Of a stretch of 33,444 nt of DNA, positions 8,676-16,596 are shown one piece after another. Below the pieces are notes generated by a model. The model was not told the origin of the DNA and did no database searches. It saw only the letters and a program-made list of their open reading frames with translations. The position numbers and the translations under genes are program-made. This stretch comes from Desulfobacterales bacterium (GTDB lineage: Bacteria; Desulfobacterota; Desulfobacteria; Desulfobacterales; UBA2156), in assembly GCA_011049715.1 (NCBI GenBank), contig DRHF01000364.1:1-33444 (forward strand). Reading direction: 5' to 3'. Numbering within the stretch: position 1 is the stretch's first letter; each line of letters opens with the position of its first letter.

Positions 8676-9250
8676 GTCCTTATCGCTTATAATGATATTG
8701 ATTAGACGGCTATTTTACGTACCACAGAATCATATTCTGAGGTCCTAAGAATATTATTTGAAACAAATCTTGAATTCAATCAAGCAATTAATTGTTACAT
8801 CCAAATAATTCATAGTCTCCCAGAATTTCACCAATAGGAATTTAATCTATCATTTTATACAAATGTAATACTTTTAGATTCGAAAAAGAAACCCATAATC
8901 CGATATATATCAAAATTTTTTTAAGAATGCTCAACTTTGGCTTTCTCGAATAGGAATCCACAAAAAATTGTATTTTTGATCCTTCCGTGTTATTCATTTT
9001 CGAAAGGAATATCATTAGCAATGTGCACTGAAATCTTATCTGCAGAAGCGAGCACTTGGGCAAGAAGTCCTACGCCCCCTAACATATGGCTCATATATAA
9101 GGTAAATGTCTACTTCGGGTACACTCACTTTAAAATCCAAATGAAATGCACGGCTTAGCTTAACGGGAATTATGTTTTGGCTTCGCAAAACATTAATTCT
9201 TTATTCGTTGGATATATCTCAAATTAATACGCCTGTAAGGAATATCGGCT
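8676..9250. other. AT-rich intergenic region without a convincing gene
   Basis: About 575 bases between the minus-strand acetyltransferase and the plus-strand HEAT protein. Short open frames exist on both strands. The most protein-like is a minus-strand frame at 8990-9094 (34 residues, ending NDIPFENE) without a clear ribosome site or recognised family; it may be a gene remnant. I see no tRNA, sigma-54 promoter or repeat here. AAGGA at 9237-9241 is the ribosome site of the next gene. Confidence 0.5.
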
Positions 9251-10129
9251 ATGGATCCAACAGATCGTACAAATGCCAAAACAATCGCTTCAAAAAGATC
9301 ATTATGGATTGTTACGATTCACTCTTTTGTAGTCATTCCTTTTATTATTGCCTGCGTTGGTTTAATTTTTTTTATTTTTTTCAGATCACTGACGACTGAA
9401 GAGCAGACAATCTATGATTACCTAAATGATGTGAAAACCGGCAGTTCTCACAGAAGCTGGCAGGCTGCTTTTGAGCTTTCCAAACACCTTCTATACCCAA
9501 AGGACGCTGAGGTACATTCAAAGCGATTTGTCAACGAAATGATAGGTACATTCGTCCATTTCGGAAACAAGGACAAAAGGATCAGGCAGTATCTCGCCCT
9601 GGCCATGGGCCGTACCGATGAAAAACAGTTTGTTGAGCCGCTGTTAGATGCTATGGCCGGGGAAGAAGGAGACACGCTTGTGGCAATTATTCAAGCGCTG
9701 GGCTTACTCAAAGATGAAAAATCAGGCCCTCATCTGTATAATTACCTTGATAATCCGAATTCAAAAGTTCGCCTTTCGGCTGTGATTGCTTTAGGAAATA
9801 TTGGGGATCCTGCCTCAGCAGAAGCACTTAAAAGGGCATTGCGGGATTCTGAAGTCAATGTGGTATGGGATGCGTCCGTTGCACTTGCAAAAATAGGCAG
9901 ACGTGACGGGAAATCTGTTCTGTTAAGGCTTCTTGACCGGTCCTATCTCTCCAAATTTACGGAGATTGATGCTGATGAACAGCGTAAGATTCTGATCACT
10001 GCTATAAAGGCAGCCACTCTTATCAGTGATACTGATTTCATTGCAGCAATTCGCGGGTTAAGCAAAAACGATCATAATACCGAGGTTCGGGCCGCTGCGA
10101 TGAAAGCCCTGGCTCAAAAGGCAAATTGA
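9251..10129 (+). CDS. HEAT-repeat protein with N-terminal membrane anchor
   Basis: A 292-residue protein with one N-terminal transmembrane segment (about residues 18-42, HSFVVIPFIIACVGLIFFIF) followed by PBS-lyase/HEAT-type helical repeats. At least four repeats are readable between residues 110 and 230, for example VRLSAVIALGNIGDPASAEAL and VVWDASVALAKIGRRDGKSV, and the C-terminus (EVRAAAMKALAQ) adds another. Such scaffolds mediate protein-protein contacts and have no active site. The gene precedes the Rieske/cytochrome b genes in the same orientation but is separated from them by 358 bases containing an operator and sigma-54 promoter, so it is not simply the first gene of that operon. A role in assembly or docking of the bc complex is an inference from position. 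The ATG follows AAGGA at 9237-9241. Confidence 0.75.
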   Translation: MDPTDRTNAKTIASKRSLWIVTIHSFVVIPFIIACVGLIFFIFFRSLTTEEQTIYDYLNDVKTGSSHRSWQAAFELSKHLLYPKDAEVHSKRFVNEMIGTFVHFGNKDKRIRQYLALAMGRTDEKQFVEPLLDAMAGEEGDTLVAIIQALGLLKDEKSGPHLYNYLDNPNSKVRLSAVIALGNIGDPASAEALKRALRDSEVNVVWDASVALAKIGRRDGKSVLLRLLDRSYLSKFTEIDADEQRKILITAIKAATLISDTDFIAAIRGLSKNDHNTEVRAAAMKALAQKAN

Positions 10130-10143
10130 TTTTCTGCTGTTTT

Positions 10144-10173
10144 CGAAAACCGGGAAGCATTCCCGATTTTCGG
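10144..10173 (+). promoter_or_regulatory. Candidate regulator-binding site (UAS) copy 1
   Basis: CGAAAACC (10144-10151), 12 bases, CGATTTTCGG (10164-10173). The same 8+12+10 arrangement, with identical half-sites, occurs in inverted orientation at 20381-20410; the 12-base spacers differ. Both copies lie upstream of sigma-54-type promoters, here about 230 bases before the -24 element. That is the layout of an enhancer for an NtrC-family activator, most simply the one encoded at 18942-20321. In this copy the spacer is also self-complementary, so the whole site can form a hairpin and might double as a terminator for the HEAT gene. Confidence 0.65.
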
Positions 10174-10405
10174 TAATCATTTCAGCTGGGTTCATGAGAC
10201 AAATTTTCACCAATCCCCCATTCACTCTTTCAATTGGCTCCTTTTTAAAAATTCTCATTTTATTCAAGCTCAAAAGATAACCAAATTTTAACCACCCGAA
10301 TACATTGTGGATTTCGAGGATTAAAATTTGTGCCCGGCCTTCATATCTTTTAAAATAGGTATTATTCGAAAGTCACAGGTCATTTATTTTCAATTAATTT
10401 TAGTT

Positions 10406-10421
10406 TGGCCTGTAGTTTGCT
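10406..10421 (+). promoter_or_regulatory. Sigma-54 (-24/-12) promoter of the first bc operon
   Basis: TGGCCTGTAGTTTGCT has GG at 10407-10408 and GC at 10419-10420, exactly ten bases apart as sigma-54 requires. The predicted transcript start is near 10432, giving a leader of about 56 bases to the Rieske ATG at 10488. The element matches the one at 20520-20535 at 13 of 16 positions. Confidence 0.7.
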
Positions 10422-10487
10422 TTGATTTTAACATCTCAAGTTATCGTATGCCAAACTTGTCATTAAAATTTATTACGAGAGAAACAT

Positions 10488-11090
10488 ATGGGCAAAAAAC
10501 CGGATCAAAAAAATCATCCTAAAGAGGTTAACCCATCACCTGGGGAAGATAATAAAAATATTCCTGAGAATGCCTCGATAGGTCCTGGAACGCTATTAGA
10601 GACCCCTGTCAAGCGTCGGAAATTTTTAGCGCTGGTCATTGTCGGGTGGAGTGTTTTTTTCGGAGCGATCGCAGGTTTTTTAACATTGATGGCACGGTTT
10701 ATGTTTCCAAACGTACTCTTTGAGCCGGAAATGACCTTTAAAGTGGGTTATCCGGATGACTATAAAATCAGGCAGGTTGATACACGCTGGAAGGCGAAAT
10801 ATGGCATTTGGATTGTCCGAAATGAGGAGTATATTTATGCGCTTTCAACGGTGTGCACGCATCTTGGATGTACCCCAAACTGGCTCGAGAATGAGCGCAA
10901 ATTCAAATGCCCGTGTCACGGAAGCGGTTACAAAATAAGTGGAATTAATTTTGAGGGACCTGCTCCGAGGCCTTTGGAAAGATTTAGAATTGCCTTGGCA
11001 GAGGACGGCCAGATTAGAATCGACAAAACAAAAAAGTTCCAGCAAGAAAAAGGGCAATGGACCGATCCTGAATCCTATCTTGCTGTTTAA
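10488..11090 (+). CDS. Rieske iron-sulfur protein of cytochrome bc complex 1
   Basis: A 200-residue Rieske [2Fe-2S] subunit. After a polar N-terminus, a single membrane anchor spans about residues 46-72 (KFLALVIVGWSVFFGAIAGF). The cluster motifs are CTHLGC (ligands Cys123 and His125) and CPCH (ligands Cys141 and His144); Cys128 and Cys143 should form the usual disulfide. It would accept electrons from quinol at the outer face of the cytoplasmic membrane and hand them to the downstream c-type cytochrome. The gene is first after a sigma-54 promoter and is followed 21 bases later by cytochrome b. The ATG at 10488 is preceded by a weak GAGAG. All cluster residues are present. Confidence 0.92.
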   Translation: MGKKPDQKNHPKEVNPSPGEDNKNIPENASIGPGTLLETPVKRRKFLALVIVGWSVFFGAIAGFLTLMARFMFPNVLFEPEMTFKVGYPDDYKIRQVDTRWKAKYGIWIVRNEEYIYALSTVCTHLGCTPNWLENERKFKCPCHGSGYKISGINFEGPAPRPLERFRIALAEDGQIRIDKTKKFQQEKGQWTDPESYLAV

Positions 11091-11111
11091 TTATTTTCAT
11101 TAGGGGAGCAT

Positions 11112-11909
11112 ATGGCAAGAGCGTCAAAAGAAAAAAAGAATTTACTTGCGCCACTGACAGAATCACAGATTTTTCGTTCTATATTCAGGACCGGCATTCC
11201 TGTAACCCGGCGTCAGCGAATGCTGAGCATATTAAATAATATCTTTTTGCATCTGCACCCTGTCCGTATACCTAAACATGCGGTAAAAATAAAATATGTA
11301 TGGTGTATGGGCGGGCTTTCCTTTTTCCTCTTTTTGACCCTGACAATTTCCGGAATTTTGCTCATGTTTTATTACCGCCCTACCGTCGAATATGCCTACA
11401 ATGATATTATCGATCTGAAAGAACAGGTTCCTTTCGGGGTTATGAGGGAAATTCACAGGTGGGGTGCACACCTGATGGTAATTACAGTGTGGTTGCACAT
11501 GTTCCGAGTTTTTATGACCGGATCATATAAATCTCCTCGGGAGTTCAACTGGTGCATTGGTGTGGTGTTATTAACGTTGACTTTACTCCTTAGTTTTACA
11601 GGCTATCTATTACCCTGGGACCAGTTGGCCATTTGGGCGATCACTGTAGGAACGAATATGGCGCGGGCAACTCCCTTCATGGGGCATGAAGGACCGGGCG
11701 CCGCGCTTTTAAGTATCGGAGATGTGAATCTTGTTCACGCCGGCAGTGATATTCGCTTTGCCCTGCTGGGAGGACGTTTTGTCGGCGATGCTGCCCTGTT
11801 ACGATTTTATGTTCTTCACTGCATCGCGATTCCTGTAATCATTGTAATTTTTATGGCGATACACTTTTGGCGGATTCGAAAAGACGGCGGTATTTCCAGA
11901 CCGCTATAA
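11112..11909 (+). CDS. Cytochrome b6-like subunit (N-terminal half of cytochrome b)
   Basis: A 265-residue membrane protein with four core helices and both b-haem ligand pairs: His115/His129 (14 apart) on helix B and His236/His251 (15 apart) on helix D. The 15-residue spacing, the RIRKDGG...RPL ending and the split from the next gene make it cytochrome b6-like rather than a mitochondrial-type cytochrome b. Cys65 in WCMGG lines up with Cys35 of plant and cyanobacterial b6, which binds the extra haem ci/cn, so this complex may carry that haem. It oxidises quinol together with the upstream Rieske protein and the downstream C-terminal subunit. A 41-base spacer containing a hairpin separates it from that subunit. 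Confidence 0.9.
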   Translation: MARASKEKKNLLAPLTESQIFRSIFRTGIPVTRRQRMLSILNNIFLHLHPVRIPKHAVKIKYVWCMGGLSFFLFLTLTISGILLMFYYRPTVEYAYNDIIDLKEQVPFGVMREIHRWGAHLMVITVWLHMFRVFMTGSYKSPREFNWCIGVVLLTLTLLLSFTGYLLPWDQLAIWAITVGTNMARATPFMGHEGPGAALLSIGDVNLVHAGSDIRFALLGGRFVGDAALLRFYVLHCIAIPVIIVIFMAIHFWRIRKDGGISRPL

Positions 11910-11918
11910 ACGTTATTC

Positions 11919-11936
11919 TCCCGCTCTAAAGCGGGA
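11919..11936 (+). repeat. Intercistronic hairpin between the cytochrome b halves
   Basis: TCCCGCT (11919-11925), loop CTAA, AGCGGGA (11930-11936): a perfect seven-pair stem between the cytochrome b6-like stop and the ribosome site (GGTGAGG, 11941-11947) of the next gene. No T-run follows, so it is unlikely to be a terminator; it may affect RNA stability or translation of the second half. Confidence 0.5.
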
Positions 11937-11950
11937 TGAAGGTGAGGTAA

Positions 11951-13066
11951 ATGGAGCTCATTAAATCGATTATCAATATTCTTTCCGGTCCTCCGATTAT
12001 GTTTACCTTAGTGATGGCCGTATTCTTTTTTATTTTTCCGCCAGCGGACTGGTTTGTAAAGTGGAATAAAAAATTTCATATCAATAAGCTATGGACCGCA
12101 AAAGGCGGTATTACCATTTTTCTGGTTCTGGTCGCTTTTTTCGTTTTTGGCCTGTTCGACGAAAATTTCAGACTGATCATGATCAAACCAGACAATGTTC
12201 CGATTCCCGGTTTGATCTTTCTGACGGTTTTCTTTTTATGGTTTAGCATGAAACAGGCAACAAAGAACGATCAACGCCTAAAAGACGGGGGAAAACCGGT
12301 TGAGCACATAGACGCTGAAGAAAAAGTTCTGGTATGGCCTGACTTGGTCTATATTGAATTAATTGCAATCGTTCTATGCACGGCACTTCTGTTTGTTTGG
12401 TCTGTCGGGATCTCAGCACCCCTGGAAGGACCGGCAAATCCAACCAATTCACCCAATCCTTCCAAAGCGCCATGGTATTTTTTGGGACTTCAGGAAAGCC
12501 TGGTTTATTTTGATCCCTGGCTGGCAGGGGTTGTTCTGCCGACCCTTATCATCCTTGGATTGATGGCAATTCCTTATATCGATGTGAATGATAAGCACTC
12601 GGGCTACTTCTGCTTTGAAGGAAGAAAAATGGCGATTTCGCTGTTCATGTTCGGGTGGCTGGTTCTATGGGTGTTACTTATTGTGGTGGGCACCGCCTTA
12701 CGGGGTCCGAATTGGAATTTTTTCGGCCCATTCGAGCAATGGGATATTTTCAAACTGGAACCATTGATGAATGTCAACCTGTCTGAATATATCTACATCG
12801 GTTTATTAAAAAGACCTTTGCCGGAAAATATTTTAATTCGAGAAATGTGGGGATTTTTTTTAGTATTGGGCTATTTTTTGTTTCTTCCCCCTGTGTTGGC
12901 AAAAACCGCATTGAAAAATCTCCATAAGAAATTAGGAAATTTTCGGTACAGCGTATTTATAATCCTATTGCTCTCTATGTTTTTTTTGCCCGCCAAAATG
13001 TATCTGCGATGGCTTTTTAATTTAAAATATATCATTGCGATCCCGGAATTTTTCTTCAACATCTAA
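11951..13066 (+). CDS. Cytochrome b C-terminal subunit (subunit IV-like, extended)
   Basis: A 371-residue membrane protein carrying the quinol-site half of cytochrome b. The core begins near residue 125 (WPDLVYIELIAIVLCTALLFVW) and contains GPANPTNSPNPSKAPWYFLG and LQE, where bc1 and b6f proteins have PEWY; the glutamate of that motif is replaced, as in many bacterial bc-type complexes. Compared with subunit IV of b6f (about 160 residues) it has extra membrane segments at both ends: two or three before the core (IMFTLVMAVFFFIFPPADWF and GGITIFLVLVAFFVFGLF) and further helices after it. It forms the cytochrome b unit together with the preceding b6-like gene. The ATG at 11951 is preceded by GGTGAGG. 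Confidence 0.88.
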   Translation: MELIKSIINILSGPPIMFTLVMAVFFFIFPPADWFVKWNKKFHINKLWTAKGGITIFLVLVAFFVFGLFDENFRLIMIKPDNVPIPGLIFLTVFFLWFSMKQATKNDQRLKDGGKPVEHIDAEEKVLVWPDLVYIELIAIVLCTALLFVWSVGISAPLEGPANPTNSPNPSKAPWYFLGLQESLVYFDPWLAGVVLPTLIILGLMAIPYIDVNDKHSGYFCFEGRKMAISLFMFGWLVLWVLLIVVGTALRGPNWNFFGPFEQWDIFKLEPLMNVNLSEYIYIGLLKRPLPENILIREMWGFFLVLGYFLFLPPVLAKTALKNLHKKLGNFRYSVFIILLLSMFFLPAKMYLRWLFNLKYIIAIPEFFFNI

Positions 13067-13080
13067 GAAAGGTAGGCGAC

Positions 13081-13932
13081 TTGGAAGCGCAAGAAAGATA
13101 TTACAAAGGCCCTAAACTGCATATCTGGTTTGCGGCATCTTGTATACTTTTAGTGACTTCACTGGTTTGGGCATTTGCCAGTGATTATTCCCGTGAATGG
13201 AAAAATATTCAGAAATCCTTTAGGCAGCTGCAGATCGAAAAAACACGCGCCGCAATTGCCGAAGAGACATCCATGCTTGAAGAGGATGATGAATATCAAT
13301 CCATTTTGGAGGAATTGACACAGGCAAACGCCGCCCTGAAAAAAAATGAAAGCGTGTTGGAGACGGCAGGTAAAAAAATAAGGGGGCTAAAAGCGCAGCG
13401 TTATAAGGATGATCAGGCATATCTGTTCGTCAAGGCGGATTACGATACAGCCAAGTATGTCTATGAAAATGCCCTGGGACATGGTCGGAAAAACGTGGAA
13501 TCCGCGAAGTCAAGACTGGATGAACTGGCAAAAGAGATGCTCAGATTACGACGCATCGCAGAAACCGCTGAAAACGAGTTAAAAGAACAGGAAGGCCTTA
13601 TCAGCCAATTTAAGTTAGAAGTAAAAAAAATAACGGGAGAAAAGAACCGTCTTTCCAGGAAAAAAGATACCCTGGGGAAAAATTTGGTGCAACTTGACCC
13701 TGAAAGAATGACGTTATCCAATCGTCTGGCCGACCAGATCCGTGATTTGCCTGTAATTGATTTTTTGTCTCCATACTATAAAATCAGACAAACGGTTATA
13801 AAGGATGTAATGGATGACGTTGTTTTCGCACGTGTTCCCAGGGTTGACCGATGTACCACATGTCACCAGGGTATGGTGGATTCAGAGTTCGAGAATGAAG
13901 CCCAGCCTTTTAAAAATCATCCCCCGGCTTGA
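13081..13932 (+). CDS. Octahaem cytochrome c, 5' part (anchor, coiled coil, haem 1), frameshifted
   Basis: The reading frame opens at a TTG (13081) and gives an N-terminal membrane anchor (about residues 12-29), a long charged coiled-coil region (about 45-215, many Glu/Lys heptads) and one haem motif CTTCH (Cys258, Cys261, His262). It stops at TGA 13930-13932, shortly after FKNHPPA. Homologous proteins continue directly to a second haem motif, and that continuation is present in the next frame. Removing one C from the CCCCC run at 13921-13925 joins the two frames into KNHPRLDLFLSS and a protein of about 964 residues. The gene lies 14 bases after the cytochrome b subunit and should be the haem c partner of that complex. 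A sequencing error or a recent mutation is likelier than programmed frameshifting. Confidence 0.8.
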   Translation: MEAQERYYKGPKLHIWFAASCILLVTSLVWAFASDYSREWKNIQKSFRQLQIEKTRAAIAEETSMLEEDDEYQSILEELTQANAALKKNESVLETAGKKIRGLKAQRYKDDQAYLFVKADYDTAKYVYENALGHGRKNVESAKSRLDELAKEMLRLRRIAETAENELKEQEGLISQFKLEVKKITGEKNRLSRKKDTLGKNLVQLDPERMTLSNRLADQIRDLPVIDFLSPYYKIRQTVIKDVMDDVVFARVPRVDRCTTCHQGMVDSEFENEAQPFKNHPPA

Positions 13933-15976
13933 TCTCTTTTTATCCAGCCAATCACCCCATCCTGCCGAGAAATTCGGATGCACCAGCTGCCACCAAGGCC
14001 GGGGCCGCGGGACATCTTTTTATTCTGCAGCCCATGAGCCGTCCTCAGCGGGCCAGAAAGAGGACTGGGAACGAAGGTATGGCTGGCAGAGGCAGCAACA
14101 CTGGGAAAAACCGATGTATCCTTTAAAATATGTGGAGGCGGGCTGTCTTCAATGCCACATCAAAGAGACCTTTATTCAAGGCGCTGATAAGTTGAATCTA
14201 GGCCTGAATCTTATTGAGCGGTCCGGCTGTTTTGGCTGCCACCTGATTGAAAAATATAAGGACAAGCGCAGAATAGGTCCTGATCTGAATCGAATCGCTT
14301 CAAAGGTAAGCAGGGAGTGGGTCGAACGCTGGATAAAGAACACAACAGCTTTCAGGCACAATACATGGATGCCGAAGTTTTTCAGACAGTTCAATACCAG
14401 CGATGAAGCGTCCATCAAACGCACCGATCAGGAGATACACGCCATTGTCGATTACCTGTTCAAAAAGAGTGGAGAGTTTGAGCTGTTTGAAATACCTGTA
14501 GCGGGAGATGCCGGTAAAGGGGAAAAGCACATCGCTTCATATGGATGTTTCGGTTGCCACAGGATTGAGGCTGAAAAGATAGCCCAGGATACAACGCTTC
14601 AGACACTTCGCAGAGATCAGGGCCCTAACCTGATCGGATTGGGGTCCAAAACATCTGAGAAATGGGTCTACAATTGGGTAAAAAATCCGGCCCGTTATTT
14701 CCCCAGGACAAAAATGCCCAATTTGAGACTTTCAGATCAGGAAGCGGCAGACATAGCGGCATATTTGATTCAGAAAAGGCAGGACCGATTTATGCAGTCT
14801 CCCATACCTGCTCAGGATGATAAAGAGCTGAATAAGATCGTAATGGGGTTTCTAATGAAAATGACCTCTGAGAGCGATGCCAAGGCCCAGCTTTCAAATA
14901 TGGTTCCGGATAAAAAGTTGATTTATGCAGGAGAAAAACTGATTCGTCTCTATGGGTGTTTTAGTTGTCACAACGTACCTGGATTTGAGAAAGAAAAACC
15001 AATCGGAACCGAGCTGACAAACGAAGGCAGCAAGCCTGTTGAAAAACTTGATTTCGGGTTTATTGACATTGAGCGCACCAATCACGCCTGGTTTACAAAA
15101 AAATTGAAGAATCCCCGCATCTTTGACAAAGACAGGGTAAGACCCCATGATGAAAAACTGAGAATGCCTAACTTCGAGTACACGGACAAGGAAGTTGAAG
15201 CCATTGTTACCGCCCTGCTTGGTTTTGTGAAAAAAGACGTGTTGACCTCAAAGGAAAAATCCCGCAATCCCAGAAACATCTTCGTTGAGCAGGGTCAATG
15301 GATTGTTCGCGAATATAACTGCCAGGGATGTCATATTATCGAGAAGGAAGGTGGTGCCATAAGACCGATGATTCATAGCTGGCTGATGAATATTCAAAAT
15401 AAGAGTCTAAGAGACGCCGATGACCTGATGGTAACTTTTAGCCCTCCGGTTCTGCAGGGAGAAGGGCAAAAAGTACAAACCGAATGGCTGTTCGATTTTA
15501 TCCATGGGCCTGTGATCATACGCCCCTGGCTTACCGTGAGAATGCCGACGTTTGCCCTCGACGAAACCCAGGTTAATACACTCATTCGTTATTTCAGCTA
15601 CTTGGATAATCAGAATTTTCCCTTTACGGAAAAAGTGGTCCCGAAACTGGCAAAAGAGGAGCACGCCGCAGCTGGGCTGCTATTTTCGAAGAAATTTTTT
15701 GACTGTGGAAGCTGCCACATTAGAGGAAAGGAATTCCCTGAAGGCTCCCCTGTAAATTGGGCGCCAAATTTTGCTCTGGCCAAAGACAGGCTCAAGCCGC
15801 TATGGATGATTGAATGGCTCAAGGACCCCCAGGCCCTTCTCCCCGGAACAAAAATGCCGAGCTTCTATGACCCTGATCCTGAGTATTTCCATGAATCAGG
15901 CCCGGAAAAGATTTTGGACGGTGACGAGGAAAAACAGATCCGGGTTCTGAGAGATTATATTTTAACTACATATTAA
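13925..15976 (+). CDS. Octahaem cytochrome c, 3' part (haems 2-8)
   Basis: Continuation of the preceding gene in the +1 frame. This part has seven further haem c motifs: CTSCH, CLQCH, CFGCH, CFGCH, CFSCH, CQGCH and CGSCH, which with the first gives eight. Several repeat units have the pattern CFGCH...GPDL...WVERWIKNT...MPKF of mono-haem cytochrome c domains fused in tandem, each ending in a DYLF/AYLI-like helix. No start with a ribosome site exists in this frame; a caller might use ATG 13814, but translation from there to 13924 is out of frame and not cytochrome-like. The joined protein would sit on the periplasmic side, anchored by its N-terminus, and replace cytochrome c1/f as electron acceptor of the Rieske protein. 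Its first four haem motifs parallel those of the cytochrome at 31803-33062. Confidence 0.85.
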   Translation, partial: RLDLFLSSQSPHPAEKFGCTSCHQGRGRGTSFYSAAHEPSSAGQKEDWERRYGWQRQQHWEKPMYPLKYVEAGCLQCHIKETFIQGADKLNLGLNLIERSGCFGCHLIEKYKDKRRIGPDLNRIASKVSREWVERWIKNTTAFRHNTWMPKFFRQFNTSDEASIKRTDQEIHAIVDYLFKKSGEFELFEIPVAGDAGKGEKHIASYGCFGCHRIEAEKIAQDTTLQTLRRDQGPNLIGLGSKTSEKWVYNWVKNPARYFPRTKMPNLRLSDQEAADIAAYLIQKRQDRFMQSPIPAQDDKELNKIVMGFLMKMTSESDAKAQLSNMVPDKKLIYAGEKLIRLYGCFSCHNVPGFEKEKPIGTELTNEGSKPVEKLDFGFIDIERTNHAWFTKKLKNPRIFDKDRVRPHDEKLRMPNFEYTDKEVEAIVTALLGFVKKDVLTSKEKSRNPRNIFVEQGQWIVREYNCQGCHIIEKEGGAIRPMIHSWLMNIQNKSLRDADDLMVTFSPPVLQGEGQKVQTEWLFDFIHGPVIIRPWLTVRMPTFALDETQVNTLIRYFSYLDNQNFPFTEKVVPKLAKEEHAAAGLLFSKKFFDCGSCHIRGKEFPEGSPVNWAPNFALAKDRLKPLWMIEWLKDPQALLPGTKMPSFYDPDPEYFHESGPEKILDGDEEKQIRVLRDYILTTY

Positions 15977-15997
15977 TTTATATCCTGCTATCGTTTA

Positions 15998-16327
15998 ATG
16001 CCAAAAAAACCATATGATCATTACAAATCAGTTCCTGAGCTTCCCGGCAAGAAGGTTGCAAAGAAACGGAAACCCAAATTTATAGCGGTCGTTGATGAAG
16101 ATAACTGCTCTGGGTGTCAGACATGTATATCCTTTTGTCCGTCTTTTTGCATTGCGCCGGTCGCAAAAGATCAATATCATATTCCACGGTCGCCGGTTCA
16201 GGTCCGTTTTAATGGCTGCATCGGGTGCCGGGCATGCGCCCGCGTATGTAATAAACTGGCTTGGAACGCTATCCGCATCATGCCGACAACGGTTTTTGAA
16301 GAATTCTACCACATTAAAATCGACTAA
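15998..16327 (+). CDS. 2x[4Fe-4S] ferredoxin-like protein
   Basis: A 109-residue protein with a basic N-terminus and two four-cysteine cluster motifs: Cys37, 40, 43, 47 and Cys74, 77, 80, 84, plus an extra Cys51. The cysteine pattern is that of bacterial 2x[4Fe-4S] ferredoxins. There is no signal peptide, so it should act in the cytoplasm. It ends the first bc operon, 21 bases after the octahaem cytochrome stop, and probably carries electrons at the cytoplasmic face of the complex. That would resemble the ferredoxin domains of the flavoprotein at 27775-29637 in the second operon. The start ATG at 15998 has no strong ribosome site. Confidence 0.85.
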   Translation: MPKKPYDHYKSVPELPGKKVAKKRKPKFIAVVDEDNCSGCQTCISFCPSFCIAPVAKDQYHIPRSPVQVRFNGCIGCRACARVCNKLAWNAIRIMPTTVFEEFYHIKID

Positions 16328-16522
16328 AACCGGATAACCAGCTTCTCTGAAATTCACCTCCTATTTTCATCATACTGTTAAGGTACTATTAGAATCAAAA
16401 TCCACTCGATATGTGAGTTTAGGTTCTCAGAAACCGCCTTGCAGCTTATTTTGTAATGTTATTAAACCCGCTCATGCTTTTAACTCTATTTGACTTTTAA
16501 CACAGAAACATTATATCTATTA

Positions 16523-16531
16523 TGTTATAAT
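16523..16531 (+). promoter_or_regulatory. Extended -10 sigma-70 promoter candidate for the two-component genes
   Basis: TGTTATAAT contains a perfect TATAAT (16526-16531) with an upstream TG, i.e. an extended -10 element. A second, overlapping option is TTGACT at 16490-16495 with TATATC at 16512-16517. Either would start transcripts 50-80 bases before the sensor kinase ATG and would make the two-component system constitutive relative to its sigma-54 targets. Confidence 0.45.
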
Positions 16532-16596
16532 CTTTTAATATATTTAGCAATTTTTTCAAACGCCGCCTTCACCCAATTGCCGAACTATCAATCGTC

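Noticed and set aside
8990-9094. Short minus-strand gene (34 residues)
   Set aside because: It reads somewhat like protein, but there is no ribosome site, no family match I can name and no conserved neighbour; noted only as a possible remnant.
10144-10173. Only an intrinsic terminator of the HEAT gene
   Set aside because: It can fold, but no T-run follows, and the same half-sites and spacing recur at 20381-20410 with a non-folding spacer, so a protein-binding site explains both better.
13814-13924. Separate start (ATG 13814) for the second cytochrome segment
   Set aside because: Translation from there to 13924 overlaps the haem-1 region in the wrong frame, has no ribosome site and no export signal.
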